Of a stretch of DNA of 34,093 nt, positions 28,501 through 34,093 are shown piece after piece (the stretch's first letter is position 1; each line of letters opens with the position of its first letter). A program made the position numbers and the translations under genes. The notes below the pieces were generated by a model. The model saw only the letters and a list, made by a program, of their open reading frames with translations, was not told where the DNA came from and did not search any database. The stretch comes from CAZKCK01 sp964552325. GTDB taxonomy: Bacteria > Bacteroidota > Bacteroidia > Bacteroidales > TTA-H9. The DNA lies in the NCBI GenBank assembly GCA_964552325.1, contig CAZKHA010000022.1, positions 1 through 34,093 of the forward strand, written 5' to 3'.

Positions 28501-31500
28501 TGGCAGTTTGGAGATGGGAATACATCAAGCCTCAAAAACCCATCGAACCTCTATACATTCGCGGGCAATTATTCCGTAATCCTATCCGTTTCAAACGTAC
28601 AAGGTTGCCAAGCTTCAAAAACCAAAGTTGTGTATGTACTACCCAAACCAACTGCTGATTTTACCTTTGATACACCCTGCAAAGGTAATGCGACTCATTT
28701 TACCGATGCCTCTTATAGCGCTGGTAATGTTTCTATTGCAGCATGGGTATGGGATTTTGGCGATGGCAACACTTCAAACCTGCAAAATCCAATACACACG
28801 TACGAATTTGCAGGCAATTATCAAGTAAGTTTAAGCATAACCGATGTAAATGGTTGTTCAGACGATACCTTAATGGCGGTAACAGTTTATGGTAAGCCTA
28901 TTGCCAACTTTACTTGGAACATTCAAAACTGTGATACAACCTATTTTGTAAGCACATCAGGAGGAGGTACCAACATAAGCACTTGGCTATGGAATTTCGA
29001 CGATGCTGGTAGCGGTATTTACAATACTTCAACACAAGAAAATCCTTGGCATTACTTCACATTGCCAGGCACCTATGATGTACAGTTGATTGTAACCAAT
29101 TCCTATGGCTGCAAAGACACAATAACAAACAATGTGCTTTACGATCCTTTCCCGCAACCCGATTTCATCTTCGACACTGCTTGTTCGGGCGATACAACAC
29201 ATTTTATCGCTAGTAGCTCTCAACCGAATATAATTGCTTACAATTGGAATTTTGATGATGGCTCCACGGGTTTAGGTCCTAACCCTGTTCACGTTTATTC
29301 AGAACCTGGAACCTATTTTGTAACCCTCATCATAACCAATTCAGATCAGTGTTCAAATTATATACAAAAACCCGTTAAGGTAAACGCCTCACCTGTTTCT
29401 GCATTCACAGCTCCAGATACCACTTGTTTAGGGCTTCCCATAACCTTTACCAATACTTCATCCGGAAATACTGGTAACATTGGTTCCTATGCATGGGATT
29501 TTGGTGATGGAAACTCATCGAGTGCACAAAACCCTGTTCACACTTACTTAAGTTCAGGGAATTACACGGTTCAGCTGGTAGTTACGAATTCAAACGGATG
29601 TGAGTCGCAGAGCCAAAAAACCTTGTTTATTAACCCTGGACCAATAGCTGATTTTATAGCTGACCCAGCTTGCTTAGGGTCTCCTACCCTATTTACCGAT
29701 TTAAGCCAACCTCAAGGCAGCCCACTATCGAGCTGGCATTGGGCTTTTGGTGATGGTGCCACCCTTTCGGGCATCCAAAACCCCGTGCATGTTTATGGCA
29801 GTGCTGCACAATATAATGTAACTTTAACCACCACCGATGCCAGCGGTTGCTCCGGATCAACAACACACCAAGTAATTGTAAATGAATTACCCAACGTAGC
29901 GTTCACAACCACTGCAAGCATCCACTGCAATAACGATACTGTTCATTTTGTAAACCAAACCACGGGTCAAACCAGTCAAACCCTTTACACCTGGTATTTC
30001 GGCGAACCGACCTCGGGAAGCAGCGATACTTCACACCTTGTAAACCCAACACATGTTTATGACACTTCTGGAACTTATTATGTAACCTTAATTGTTGAAG
30101 ATCCAAATGGCTGTATTTCACAGACAATGGATACAGTTGAAATCCAAGCCTTGCCAGTAACCAATTTCACCTATACTACAGCCTGTGCCAATGACACGAT
30201 TTTCTTTACCGATTTATCGTATGTGCCAGGTGGCTCAAACATAGTCACTTGGGCTTGGGATTTTGGTGATGGCACAACCTCAAGTTTACAGAACCCATAC
30301 CATATTTTTGCAAGCACTGGCACAACTTCCTTTAATGTAACATTAACAACCACTTCTTCAGATGGTTGCAGTAGCTCAAAAACACTACCAGTACAAGTTT
30401 TTGGTCCGCCAGTTGCCAGCTTTGATGCTGAAAATGTTTGTTTTGGAAGCGTTACATATTTTGATAATTCATCAACAACCCCAACTGCAAGCTTCATTAC
30501 AGGCTGGGCATGGGATTTTGGCGACACAACCTATTCAAACCTACAGAACCCAACTCACTATTACACCTATCCGGGCGAATTTAGTGTTTCACTAATTTGC
30601 AGCAATAGCAATGGATGTTCTGACACACTTATTAAAGTTGTACATGTTTTTGAACTGCCGCTCGCCGATTTCATTTCTGATACGGTTTGCTTTGGTGATA
30701 GTACACATTTCACTGATTTAACGATGGTTCCCGGTGGCCAAGCCAATACATGGTACTGGACTTTTGGCGATCCACTATCGGGTTTGCAAGACACTTCCAC
30801 ACTACAAAATCCAACTCATTTATACACACATGCTGGTACTTTTGAGGTAATGTTATTGGTTGGTGACACGAATGGCTGTTCAACAGAAATTTACATGAAT
30901 GCAAAAGTTGACTCTTTGCCTATTCCAGCATTTACCTTTACGCCAGCTACTTGCCAAAATACAGCCATTCATTTCGATAATACTTCGATAGCTACAGATG
31001 GTGCGTTGGAGTCGTGGACATGGATTTTTGGGGATGGAAGCGATACTACTATATTCGCACCAGCCAATCCGGATATTGCCCATATCTATACACAACAAGG
31101 AATTTTTACGGCTACCTTAATAGTTTCTGACTCAAATGGATGCGTTGATTCTGTTAACCATATGTTCCAAATATATCCCTTACCCGTTGCAGGCTTCTCG
31201 TTTAGTGATAGCGCATGCACGCCAGGGCTAATTTATTTTAATGATACATCGTATGGGGTTAATGCATCTTTAACCAATTGGTTGTGGAATTTTGATTATC
31301 CGGGTGGATACACATCAAACCTGCCAGATCCCTATCATTTTTATACGGCAACAGATACTTCATACACTGTAATGCTTTCGATCGAAGACATTCATGGCTG
31401 CCGGGATACCATTTTTGACACCATTTTCATAAATAAGGGATTTACAGTTGATTTTGAACACCAATCGACTTGTTTTGGCAATCCAACTTTATTTAATCCT

Positions 31501-33258
31501 ATGGTAATCCATTCTGCTCAAGATAGTATTACCTCAGTTAGCTGGGCTTTTGGTGATGGCGAAAATTCAAGCCTTCTCAACCCAGAACATATTTTTGCAA
31601 GCGATGGACTCTTTTATACCCAACTTATCGCTACCAACCAATTTGGATGCGAGGCAATGGTAATTAAACCCATACAAATTCTTCAATTACCTGAGCCACA
31701 TTTTATTGCAGAAGAAGCGGGTTGTAACGATTCTACCTATTTTGTTGATAGTTCAATACCCAAGAGTGGATCAATAAGTTCGTGGCATTGGTACTTTGGT
31801 GATGGAACCGATACCTTAATAAATGAACCAGGATTACCAAATGTTGCCCATTTATACCAATTGAATGGTCAAACGTATCAAGCCAAGCTTATTGTTACAA
31901 ATTCAAACGGATGCTCCGACTCTCTTGAGCAAGTAGTTGTTCGCAACGAATGTCTTACAGCCTCATTTATACCTCTCGAAATAGCCTGCCACGACCAAGA
32001 AATGTATTTTAAAGACATGACATCAACGGGTAGTGAATCGGTTAACATTGTTGGTTGGTGGTGGGATTTTGGTGATGGGCAAACCGCTCAATACGACACC
32101 CGGCGCGATTCAATAAACCACACCTATCAACTTACAGGCTCATATTCGGTTTCATTGGTTATAACCGCCGTATCAGGCAGTTTAACACAAACAGATACAG
32201 CAACTTATAACTTAATTGTAAACGAGACACCGCAGGCCGATTTCGTCAATTCTGCTACCTGTTCTAACAAACCTGTTCATTTTACTGATGCTACTATACT
32301 AGAGCAATCAGTATTAGTTGGTTGGAAATGGGATTTTGGTGATGGTGACACCACTTTTGAGCAAAACCCAGCACATGTTTTTGATGACACCCTCTCTTAT
32401 CCTATCCAGTTAATCGCGCTTTCTAATTTTGGATGTACCGATACTATTGTAAAGAACATGAAAGTCTATCCACTGCAAAAAGTTCAACTTGCCTTGCCTA
32501 GCCATCACATTTGCAGTGATATGGCACAATTAATTTTACGCGACACCTCTGGTAGTTCAAATGTTAATTACGCTTGGGATTTTGGCGATGGGGAATTCAT
32601 CAGCAACAATTCAGATACCATCAGCCATATTTACTATCCAGGTAATTATGAAATTGTGCTAAAAACCATAGCTGAAACCGGTTGCGAAAACTCAGATAGT
32701 ATAAACCTGATAGTTAACGCTTTACCTTACGCAAATTACTCTTTCGATCCCGATAGCGCAAGTGTGTTGGATGCACAAATCCGTTTCTTCGATTTATCAG
32801 AAGGCAATGGTTCCTCCATTAACACCATACAATGGCTTTTTGACGATGGCAGCGATACCCTGACGGCTAATCCAACTCATATCTTTTCTGATACGGGATA
32901 TTATCAAGTACACCAAATAGTTACCGACTATAATGGTTGTTCTGATACCTTAAAGCAATCAATTAGGATATACCCTGAACTTACCTTTTTTATGCCATCA
33001 GCCTTCACTCCTAATCAAGATAACAAGAACAATATCTTTATGCCCAAAGGACGTTATTTTCTAGATAAAACCTTTACATTCCAAATATTTAGCAAATGGG
33101 GTGAACTAATTTACGAAAGTACCGACCCTTACGAAGGATGGGATGGCACCTACAAAGGTTCAGAATCACCGGTTGGGGTTTACATTTGGGTTATCTCTCT
33201 ACGCGATATGTTCAATGATAAAGAATTATATAAAGGCACTGTTATGCTAGTTCGTTAA
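19600..33258 (+). CDS. Giant SprB/PKD-repeat protein with T9SS type B sorting domain
   Basis: This is one uninterrupted frame of 4,552 residues, very roughly 480 kDa. A signal peptide occupies about residues 1-35 (hydrophobic LLALMVIALSLG, cleavage near KGQ-A). Next comes an N-terminal module (36-460) opening with YYWIGGQGEWSDITHW, a motif typical of large Bacteroidota surface proteins, and continuing in beta-helix-like Asn/Thr-rich sequence. Then 16 SprB-like repeats (about 463-1761), 32 PKD domains (1762-4462; hallmark W-x-W-[DN]-FGDG, then NPxHxY) and a gliding-motility/T9SS type B C-terminal domain (4463-4552). The C-terminal domain shows PSAFTPNQDNKNN, IFSKWGELIY, YEGWDGTYKG and PVGVYIWV. 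Family knowledge predicts export by the Sec and type IX systems and display at or release from the cell surface, as adhesin or filament; F. johnsoniae SprB is the motility example. ATG ATG opens the frame, and either codon could serve. A terminator follows at 33322. Confidence 0.95.
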   Translation: MMGTNTLHRCNAFSWNRSILLALMVIALSLGIKGQATYYWIGGQGEWSDITHWATTSGGSINHTTPPTALDNVIFDQNSISNGDSIFVYFQAANCANLTMNTAKEGILYSTKSVNIYGSLQWEPSMQNNFAGGLYFSSTNTGNIINMNSVEISGTVYFDGIGGEWTLASSFYVFFQIYLNAGTFKTNNYGVRAMHFYSTVNAPRTLNLGNSTFNLNMISPVGGYTWAIEYSNSFTLITAGNSHLTFTSGGLQRVKAGDGLSYDNITFSGKGVLLSNYSNYKNVVFGEYKTAFPLNNYVGKVGESPVLSNNNTFINVTFKDQGFISGRQNLVTNTLTFMCNGNLINGSNLVNTLSQYRYSPYNGGTTANSLTLQADSLQSITNFSLFGSILCDHTIIKSSTTSTSHEAMLFTPQPLTIEYVNLNYIHATNSLDPSGIGIAPDTAKNSLTTGAINWVFPDNYHVPTIDSIHATNVSPCNQSANGTLIIYASGGMQGSSLEYSLTGTASYSWQASPIFNNLAIGTYNALIREKRGAAPTETICFTSSAAPISIVGPSLVGISSISSTNASCNNSCDGTITINASGGTPPYTYCINWNPYTQTGTFQASPLFTGLCPGTFNNFMVRDSQGCSYTGPQQTLTILNPLPLTISSQTTTNTTCFNSNDGTIQLTANGGTVPYSFTLSPTNQTNGTGLFENLQAGTYTVQLSDANSCQLNSPSYLISSPDSIVIESVINQDVSCYNFNDGSILVTAIGGTGTLTYNLSPSLQTNTDGIFTNLAPDTYTVMVTDESSCQVNTDIIPILNPAALEFSQLTTTAVTCTNFNNGTILAFAQGGTGSITYNLQPVNVSNQSGSFINISPGTYQVVASDINGCQIISSDLVVTEPAPISILTTQDSVSCNGLNNGCAYIQATGGTPPYNYQWQTPSIIESDTLCGLSAGNYQILVTDVNSCLQTAYVEVLQPAPLSITFNTGGFANPTPPPTYVYYAQAVVSGGTPPFTHHWESGETSDMIYGVPEGVYTDTIIDANGCIFIDSVYLQALGCNIPAYQDVKCYGESSGWALAEGLGGNTPYQYAWRKQGEAQVIGIESYIANLAPGSYDVTVTDANLVSSVCSVNITEPEVLELNLAIVPPTCPGGIGLITSAVTGGYPFISPPHLYSYNYLWNTLDTTPNIIALANSYSLIVIDSLGCITSSSITLTQPDTIKIIQLNSTNISCYNANDGTITLVAIGGSGTLTYTLLPDNISNQTGSFQNLLAGTYSVIISDENDCNQLSQPITITNPNTISISSLQSGDLDCHDANNGFIHVSASGGTLPLSYTLVPTGTINTSGIFNSLAPDTYVVQITDVNNCPLVQTSLITIQNPDTLQLVSQAITPISCHDQNDGSINVVATGGTGLLTYTLQPIGTQNTTGIFNALAPGTYSIMVTDSKTCQMPVGPYIFNNPDQLEITTINFTHPLCDESYDGTISIDAIGGTAPLYYSIDNGISFSTNPIFSPLPEGLYTIITKDSHECLAFYASNPLELVAPAPLALSLITSNPTCNACSNGSITCIAAGGSAPYEHHWNTGQNTASINNLVAGILYSDTVKDAHGCVSIISTSLSQPAEFTVTFDSVVVSCFGGNNGSIIAHAHGGTAPYQYSWVKSGSSQPLGNDSTLNNLTSGTYLVEIMDSFGYTLIDSVALPEPLPISTSFTQSDLAICPETSDAWIKAHTSGGNGGYTYVWASGTVNPLVPDSIFGLNAGTYPLQVTDSKGCISNFVAQIDTLLSPIANFLAANECQNTSTWFQDLSVANSSGINQWRWSYGDGQTLTVNQPQAPNHHHLYNLPGQYIASLIVVNSNGCVSDTSFHTTIVYPNPQADFSNNTVCFEDATQFIDQTDAPNALITNWNWNFGDGFSSTQNPLHTFTTHGLHTTTLVVTDLLGCIDSITKTVRVDTLPEPNFSFADSCTGTTLWFNDLSQTFAPEPTLWNWNFGDGYNANIQNPFHTFGNALSNYTVTLTITNSNGCQNAISQLLTTGNPINGDFSYTTPCLGTATQFTATANLDPTEILDVVWNFGDGAMGFGITTSHTYVASGSYQVSMTITTTSGCIQTKTHIVYILPNPVAIFSFEEDCMGEVTSFTDLSYSITGIPNTWAWNFGDGSTSNQQNPTHLFSLAGEYTVSLQVTDNNGCTAQSSELVSAYPLPTAGFEFTNACQSTPTVFSDTSNGNGSLVNQWDWNFGDLGSGANNSSTLQNPTHTYPTGGIYLATLLITTNHGCTSQISKQIAVNQPPVSSFTVTQTCFGDTTWFVDLSMPSVSPILSWQWDFGDGGSSNLQNPSHKYAVGGQYTVTLAVTDANGCIDTHNGLAVVHALPTALFQFNEACEGQMAYFTDYSNGAGSTINTWNWNFGDLTSGAANYSTLQNPSHLYQIQGTYQVTLQVTNENGCSNASTQPIQIIPSPVANFEVNTSCAGQPSFFNNLSYSTGSVITSWYWDFGDGQSSTLQYPSHNYLVAGNYTATLTVTNSNNCVATVSKPVNVLVAPTADFTFSEPNCQGDTTYFINLSSFAGGNGNASYAWNFGDGGSSSLVNPSHYYAVAGDYVVSLTITTPTNCIGSTQKIVHIGSLPIVSFTNTPTTCKTYQFTDQSYDPDTTIALWYWNFGDAGSGSANQSNAQNPVHEFSTSGTFDSELVVVNAFGCSSEYSKLIEVTLPVADFTTNNNTPCPGIPVQFTDVSNPFGANIVNWAWDFGDGTTSTQQNPTHTYSNSGSYITTLFITTNTGCVATKTKTVTIGTGPTANFTFTPETCIGFETQFTDISGTTYAAPIQNRLWDFGDGNFSTLPNPVHTYTLASTYNVSLAVTDLNGCTSTSIKPVKIFSQPIANFSYSITNCNQIQFNDLSICMDTLVTSWLWNFGDQSSGFQNVSNLKNPQHIYYQAGIYTITLISYSATGCSDTTYQTLEIIIPTVEFESSVACNGNNTLFTDQTVSNGTPITNWFWQFGDGNTSSLKNPSNLYTFAGNYSVILSVSNVQGCQASKTKVVYVLPKPTADFTFDTPCKGNATHFTDASYSAGNVSIAAWVWDFGDGNTSNLQNPIHTYEFAGNYQVSLSITDVNGCSDDTLMAVTVYGKPIANFTWNIQNCDTTYFVSTSGGGTNISTWLWNFDDAGSGIYNTSTQENPWHYFTLPGTYDVQLIVTNSYGCKDTITNNVLYDPFPQPDFIFDTACSGDTTHFIASSSQPNIIAYNWNFDDGSTGLGPNPVHVYSEPGTYFVTLIITNSDQCSNYIQKPVKVNASPVSAFTAPDTTCLGLPITFTNTSSGNTGNIGSYAWDFGDGNSSSAQNPVHTYLSSGNYTVQLVVTNSNGCESQSQKTLFINPGPIADFIADPACLGSPTLFTDLSQPQGSPLSSWHWAFGDGATLSGIQNPVHVYGSAAQYNVTLTTTDASGCSGSTTHQVIVNELPNVAFTTTASIHCNNDTVHFVNQTTGQTSQTLYTWYFGEPTSGSSDTSHLVNPTHVYDTSGTYYVTLIVEDPNGCISQTMDTVEIQALPVTNFTYTTACANDTIFFTDLSYVPGGSNIVTWAWDFGDGTTSSLQNPYHIFASTGTTSFNVTLTTTSSDGCSSSKTLPVQVFGPPVASFDAENVCFGSVTYFDNSSTTPTASFITGWAWDFGDTTYSNLQNPTHYYTYPGEFSVSLICSNSNGCSDTLIKVVHVFELPLADFISDTVCFGDSTHFTDLTMVPGGQANTWYWTFGDPLSGLQDTSTLQNPTHLYTHAGTFEVMLLVGDTNGCSTEIYMNAKVDSLPIPAFTFTPATCQNTAIHFDNTSIATDGALESWTWIFGDGSDTTIFAPANPDIAHIYTQQGIFTATLIVSDSNGCVDSVNHMFQIYPLPVAGFSFSDSACTPGLIYFNDTSYGVNASLTNWLWNFDYPGGYTSNLPDPYHFYTATDTSYTVMLSIEDIHGCRDTIFDTIFINKGFTVDFEHQSTCFGNPTLFNPMVIHSAQDSITSVSWAFGDGENSSLLNPEHIFASDGLFYTQLIATNQFGCEAMVIKPIQILQLPEPHFIAEEAGCNDSTYFVDSSIPKSGSISSWHWYFGDGTDTLINEPGLPNVAHLYQLNGQTYQAKLIVTNSNGCSDSLEQVVVRNECLTASFIPLEIACHDQEMYFKDMTSTGSESVNIVGWWWDFGDGQTAQYDTRRDSINHTYQLTGSYSVSLVITAVSGSLTQTDTATYNLIVNETPQADFVNSATCSNKPVHFTDATILEQSVLVGWKWDFGDGDTTFEQNPAHVFDDTLSYPIQLIALSNFGCTDTIVKNMKVYPLQKVQLALPSHHICSDMAQLILRDTSGSSNVNYAWDFGDGEFISNNSDTISHIYYPGNYEIVLKTIAETGCENSDSINLIVNALPYANYSFDPDSASVLDAQIRFFDLSEGNGSSINTIQWLFDDGSDTLTANPTHIFSDTGYYQVHQIVTDYNGCSDTLKQSIRIYPELTFFMPSAFTPNQDNKNNIFMPKGRYFLDKTFTFQIFSKWGELIYESTDPYEGWDGTYKGSESPVGVYIWVISLRDMFNDKELYKGTVMLVR
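20986..24882 (+). repeat. 16 tandem SprB-like repeats within the giant gene
   Basis: This part of the giant protein consists of 16 units of about 81 residues. Each has the pattern SCxxxNDGxIxxxAxGGTxxLxYxL, then FxxLxxGTYxVxxxDxxxC, then a linker ending in NP or EP. Units 3-5 and 10-12 are the most alike (NDGTI, GGTGxLTYxL, LAPGTYxVxVTD). Units 6-9 and 14-16 are more diverged, with a Trp after the GG turn (YQW, HHW, YAW). In characterised proteins these repeats form the stalk of surface adhesins. Confidence 0.88.
24883..32985 (+). repeat. 32 tandem PKD domains within the giant gene
   Basis: Thirty-two Ig-like PKD units of about 84 residues follow one another without other inserts. Each starts with [DN]F, has an early Cys, a FxD[LTQ]S strand, the W-x-W-[DN]-FGDG core and NPxHxY. 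A G-x-Y-x-[VA]-x-L-x-[VI]-T strand comes next, then an NGC turn. Units 6, 8, 11, 14, 17, 21 and 24 carry a longer loop after FGD (SGxxNxSTLQNP type). Unit 29 lacks the second Cys and unit 32 lacks the first. Confidence 0.9.
32986..33258 (+). other. T9SS type B sorting domain (gliding-motility C-terminal domain) of the giant protein
   Basis: The last 90 residues are the CHU_C-type domain that directs proteins through the type IX system. It shows FFMPSAFTPNQDNKNNIF at the start, FQIFSKWGELIYES in the middle, then YEGWDGTYKG and PVGVYIWVISL, and it ends in MLVR. The type B domain is longer than the ordinary type A signal and is usual on giant SprB-like substrates. Confidence 0.92.
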
Positions 33259-33300
33259 TTAGGGTTAGTTGTTTCTAGTTTGTTGTTAATTGTTTGTTTG

Positions 33301-33321
33301 TTGTTTGTTGTTTGTTGTTTG
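33301..33321 (+). repeat. TTGTTTG heptamer tandem repeat
   Basis: Three perfect copies of TTGTTTG are preceded by related GT-rich sequence back to about 33262. They fill the space between the giant gene's stop and its terminator. They are non-coding and look like a slippage-prone spacer. Confidence 0.75.
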
Positions 33322-33354
33322 AGGCCGGTGTTTAGAGTGCACCGGCCTTTTTTT
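33322..33354 (+). terminator. Strong rho-independent terminator of the giant gene
   Basis: AGGCCGGTG (33322-33330) pairs perfectly with CACCGGCCT (33340-33348) around a nine-base loop, and seven T follow (33348-33354). The 9-bp GC-rich stem makes it the strongest terminator here. Confidence 0.92.
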
Positions 33355-33398
33355 ATGAAATTTACCACGTTTCATTATAGAAACATTAGACTAAAAAC

Positions 33399-33423
33399 AA
33401 AAAAGCCGGCTTAGAGCCAGCTT
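33399..33423 (-). terminator. Rho-independent terminator of the 36-residue gene
   Basis: On the minus strand AAGCTGG (33423-33417) pairs with CCGGCTT (33409-33403), with one G-U pair, around CTCTAAG. A T-run follows (A-run at 33399-33404 on the plus strand). It begins about 30 bases after the stop of the small lysine-rich gene, which supports that gene being real. Confidence 0.75.
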
Positions 33424-33455
33424 AGGTAGTACATAATCACCAAAAAATTAAGCTA

Positions 33456-33566
33456 TTATGCTTTCTTTTTCGCTTCTTTCTTCTCTTTTTTGGCATCCCG
33501 CTTTTCTTTCAGCGATTTGGTAGGCTCCTTTTTATTCTCCTTAACATGGATTTTCTCTTTTGACAT
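33456..33566 (-). CDS. Small lysine-rich protein, 36 residues
   Basis: The frame runs from an ATG at 33566 to a TAA at 33456. It begins MSKEKIHVKENKKEPTKSL, continues KEKRDAKKEKK and ends in a Lys/Ala tail. About half of the residues are Lys or Arg, with many Glu. It has no signal peptide, membrane helix or cysteine. Very short, charged proteins of this type (MSKEKI, then PTKSLKEKR) seem common in Bacteroidota, but I know no function; nucleic-acid or ribosome binding is only a guess from the charge. It has its own -7 element 25 bases upstream (TAACTTTG) and its own terminator, so it looks like a complete small gene that length cut-offs would miss. Confidence 0.72.
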   Translation of the reverse strand: MSKEKIHVKENKKEPTKSLKEKRDAKKEKKEAKKKA

Positions 33567-33590
33567 GGCTTTAAGTTTTATAGGTTATTG

Positions 33591-33598
33591 CAAAGTTA
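33591..33598 (-). promoter_or_regulatory. -7 element TAACTTTG of the 36-residue gene
   Basis: On the minus strand TAACTTTG matches TAnnTTTG and ends 24 bases before the ATG at 33566. A TTG at the ideal distance is missing; the nearest candidate leaves a 14-base spacer. Confidence 0.5.
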
Positions 33599-33674
33599 CG
33601 ATTGAAACAGTCCAATATTGCATTTGGCTCAAATAAAAAATACAATTTAAGCTAAAAGACATCATTCCAATTAA

Positions 33675-34093
33675 TTACCTTATGACTTTTTGGGCCTCTT
33701 CATACCTTTTGGCAACTTCGTTCCAGTTTATCACATTCCAAAAAGCATCAACATAATCAGCGCGTTTGTTCTGATAGTTCAGGTAATAAGCATGTTCCCA
33801 AACATCTAAAGCCAAAATTGGGATACCTCTTTTTTCTGCTATACTCATTAATGGATTGTCTTGGTTAGGTGTTGATGAAACAACTAAATTTCCATTTTGG
33901 TCAACCGATAACCAAGCCCAACCGCTTCCAAACTGCTTTTTTGCTGCGGATGAAAAAGCTTCTTTAAACTTTTCAAAACCACCCATTTCATTGTTAATAG
34001 CGTCTAAAAGGTTACCCGTTGGCATTCCTCCGGCATTTGGAGACATTATAGCCCAAAATAGTAGATGGTTGTAAAAACCTCCGGCATTGTTAC
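33675..34093 (-). CDS. Superoxide dismutase, Mn/Fe type (partial, 5' end outside window)
   Basis: This enzyme converts superoxide to oxygen and hydrogen peroxide. The visible 138 residues are the C-terminal two thirds of a protein that is usually about 200 long. The gene runs off the right edge; an internal Met codon at 34046 is not the start. The first visible residues, NNAGGFYNHLLFW, carry the second metal-ligand His. QFGSGWAWL and STPNQDNPLM are the conserved core. DVWEHAYYLNYQNKRADYV holds the Asp and His ligands. The first ligand His lies outside the window. Whether the metal is Mn or Fe cannot be read from the visible part; the STPNQDNPLM stretch leans towards the Mn or cambialistic type. 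No signal peptide can be judged. The 108 bases between this gene and the small lysine-rich gene hold only that gene's promoter. Confidence 0.95.
   Translation of the reverse strand, partial: NNAGGFYNHLLFWAIMSPNAGGMPTGNLLDAINNEMGGFEKFKEAFSSAAKKQFGSGWAWLSVDQNGNLVVSSTPNQDNPLMSIAEKRGIPILALDVWEHAYYLNYQNKRADYVDAFWNVINWNEVAKRYEEAQKVIR

Noticed and set aside
20986..32985. Counts of 16 and 32 repeats as evidence for successive whole-array doublings
   Set aside because: Units are too diverged and the two arrays are different folds; the numbers are probably coincidence, and counts by eye may be off by one.
33262..33321. TTGTTTG-rich tract as a possible CRISPR or regulatory array
   Set aside because: Heptamer units without spacers are a simple tandem repeat, and no cas gene is nearby.

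Overview
The window is a piece of a Bacteroidota chromosome, at about the level of class Bacteroidia. I cannot place it more precisely from sequence alone. The evidence is a 4,552-residue secreted protein ending in a type IX secretion (T9SS) type B sorting domain, a PorP/SprF-family protein, a carboxypeptidase-regulatory/beta-barrel outer-membrane protein, and gene starts preceded by the Bacteroidota -7 element TAnnTTTG instead of Shine-Dalgarno sites. I found no insertion sequence, CRISPR array, tRNA, rRNA or phage gene. All large genes are intact; only the superoxide dismutase at the right edge is cut by the window.

Left part (1-11.2 kb). An outer-membrane beta-barrel protein (172-3039), a secreted Lys/Ala-rich protein of unknown function (3146-3793) and a PorP/SprF protein (3929-4987) read rightward. 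Reading leftward are a small Cys-rich membrane protein (4992-5201), a TrmH/SpoU-type RNA methyltransferase (5231-6019) and the ribosomal operon rpsF-rpsR-rplI (7248 down to 6141). That operon has a textbook Bacteroidota promoter and a terminator. Rightward again come a Tat-exported GH109-type glycosidase of the Gfo/Idh/MocA fold (7653-9047) and an unrecognised 596-residue protein with a Cys-rich C-terminal part (9420-11210).

Middle part (11.3-19.0 kb). Four leftward genes form a probable operon: a PAS sensor kinase, a five-PAS hybrid kinase with a C-terminal receiver, a short-chain dehydrogenase, and a 7TM sensor kinase. None carries a DNA-binding output domain.

Right part (19.6-33.3 kb). 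Divergent from the kinase cluster is one giant gene. It encodes a signal peptide, an N-terminal module starting with a YYWIGGQGEWSD motif, 16 SprB-like repeats, 32 PKD repeats and a T9SS type B C-terminal domain. Its product is probably an exported, surface-held or released adhesin-like filament. A strong terminator follows it. Then come a 36-residue lysine-rich gene and the C-terminal two thirds of an Mn/Fe superoxide dismutase.

The most interesting signals are the higher-order, three-repeat periodicity inside the PKD array, the near-invariant cysteine pair per repeat, the divergent signalling cluster beside the giant gene, and the unrecognised 596-residue protein.
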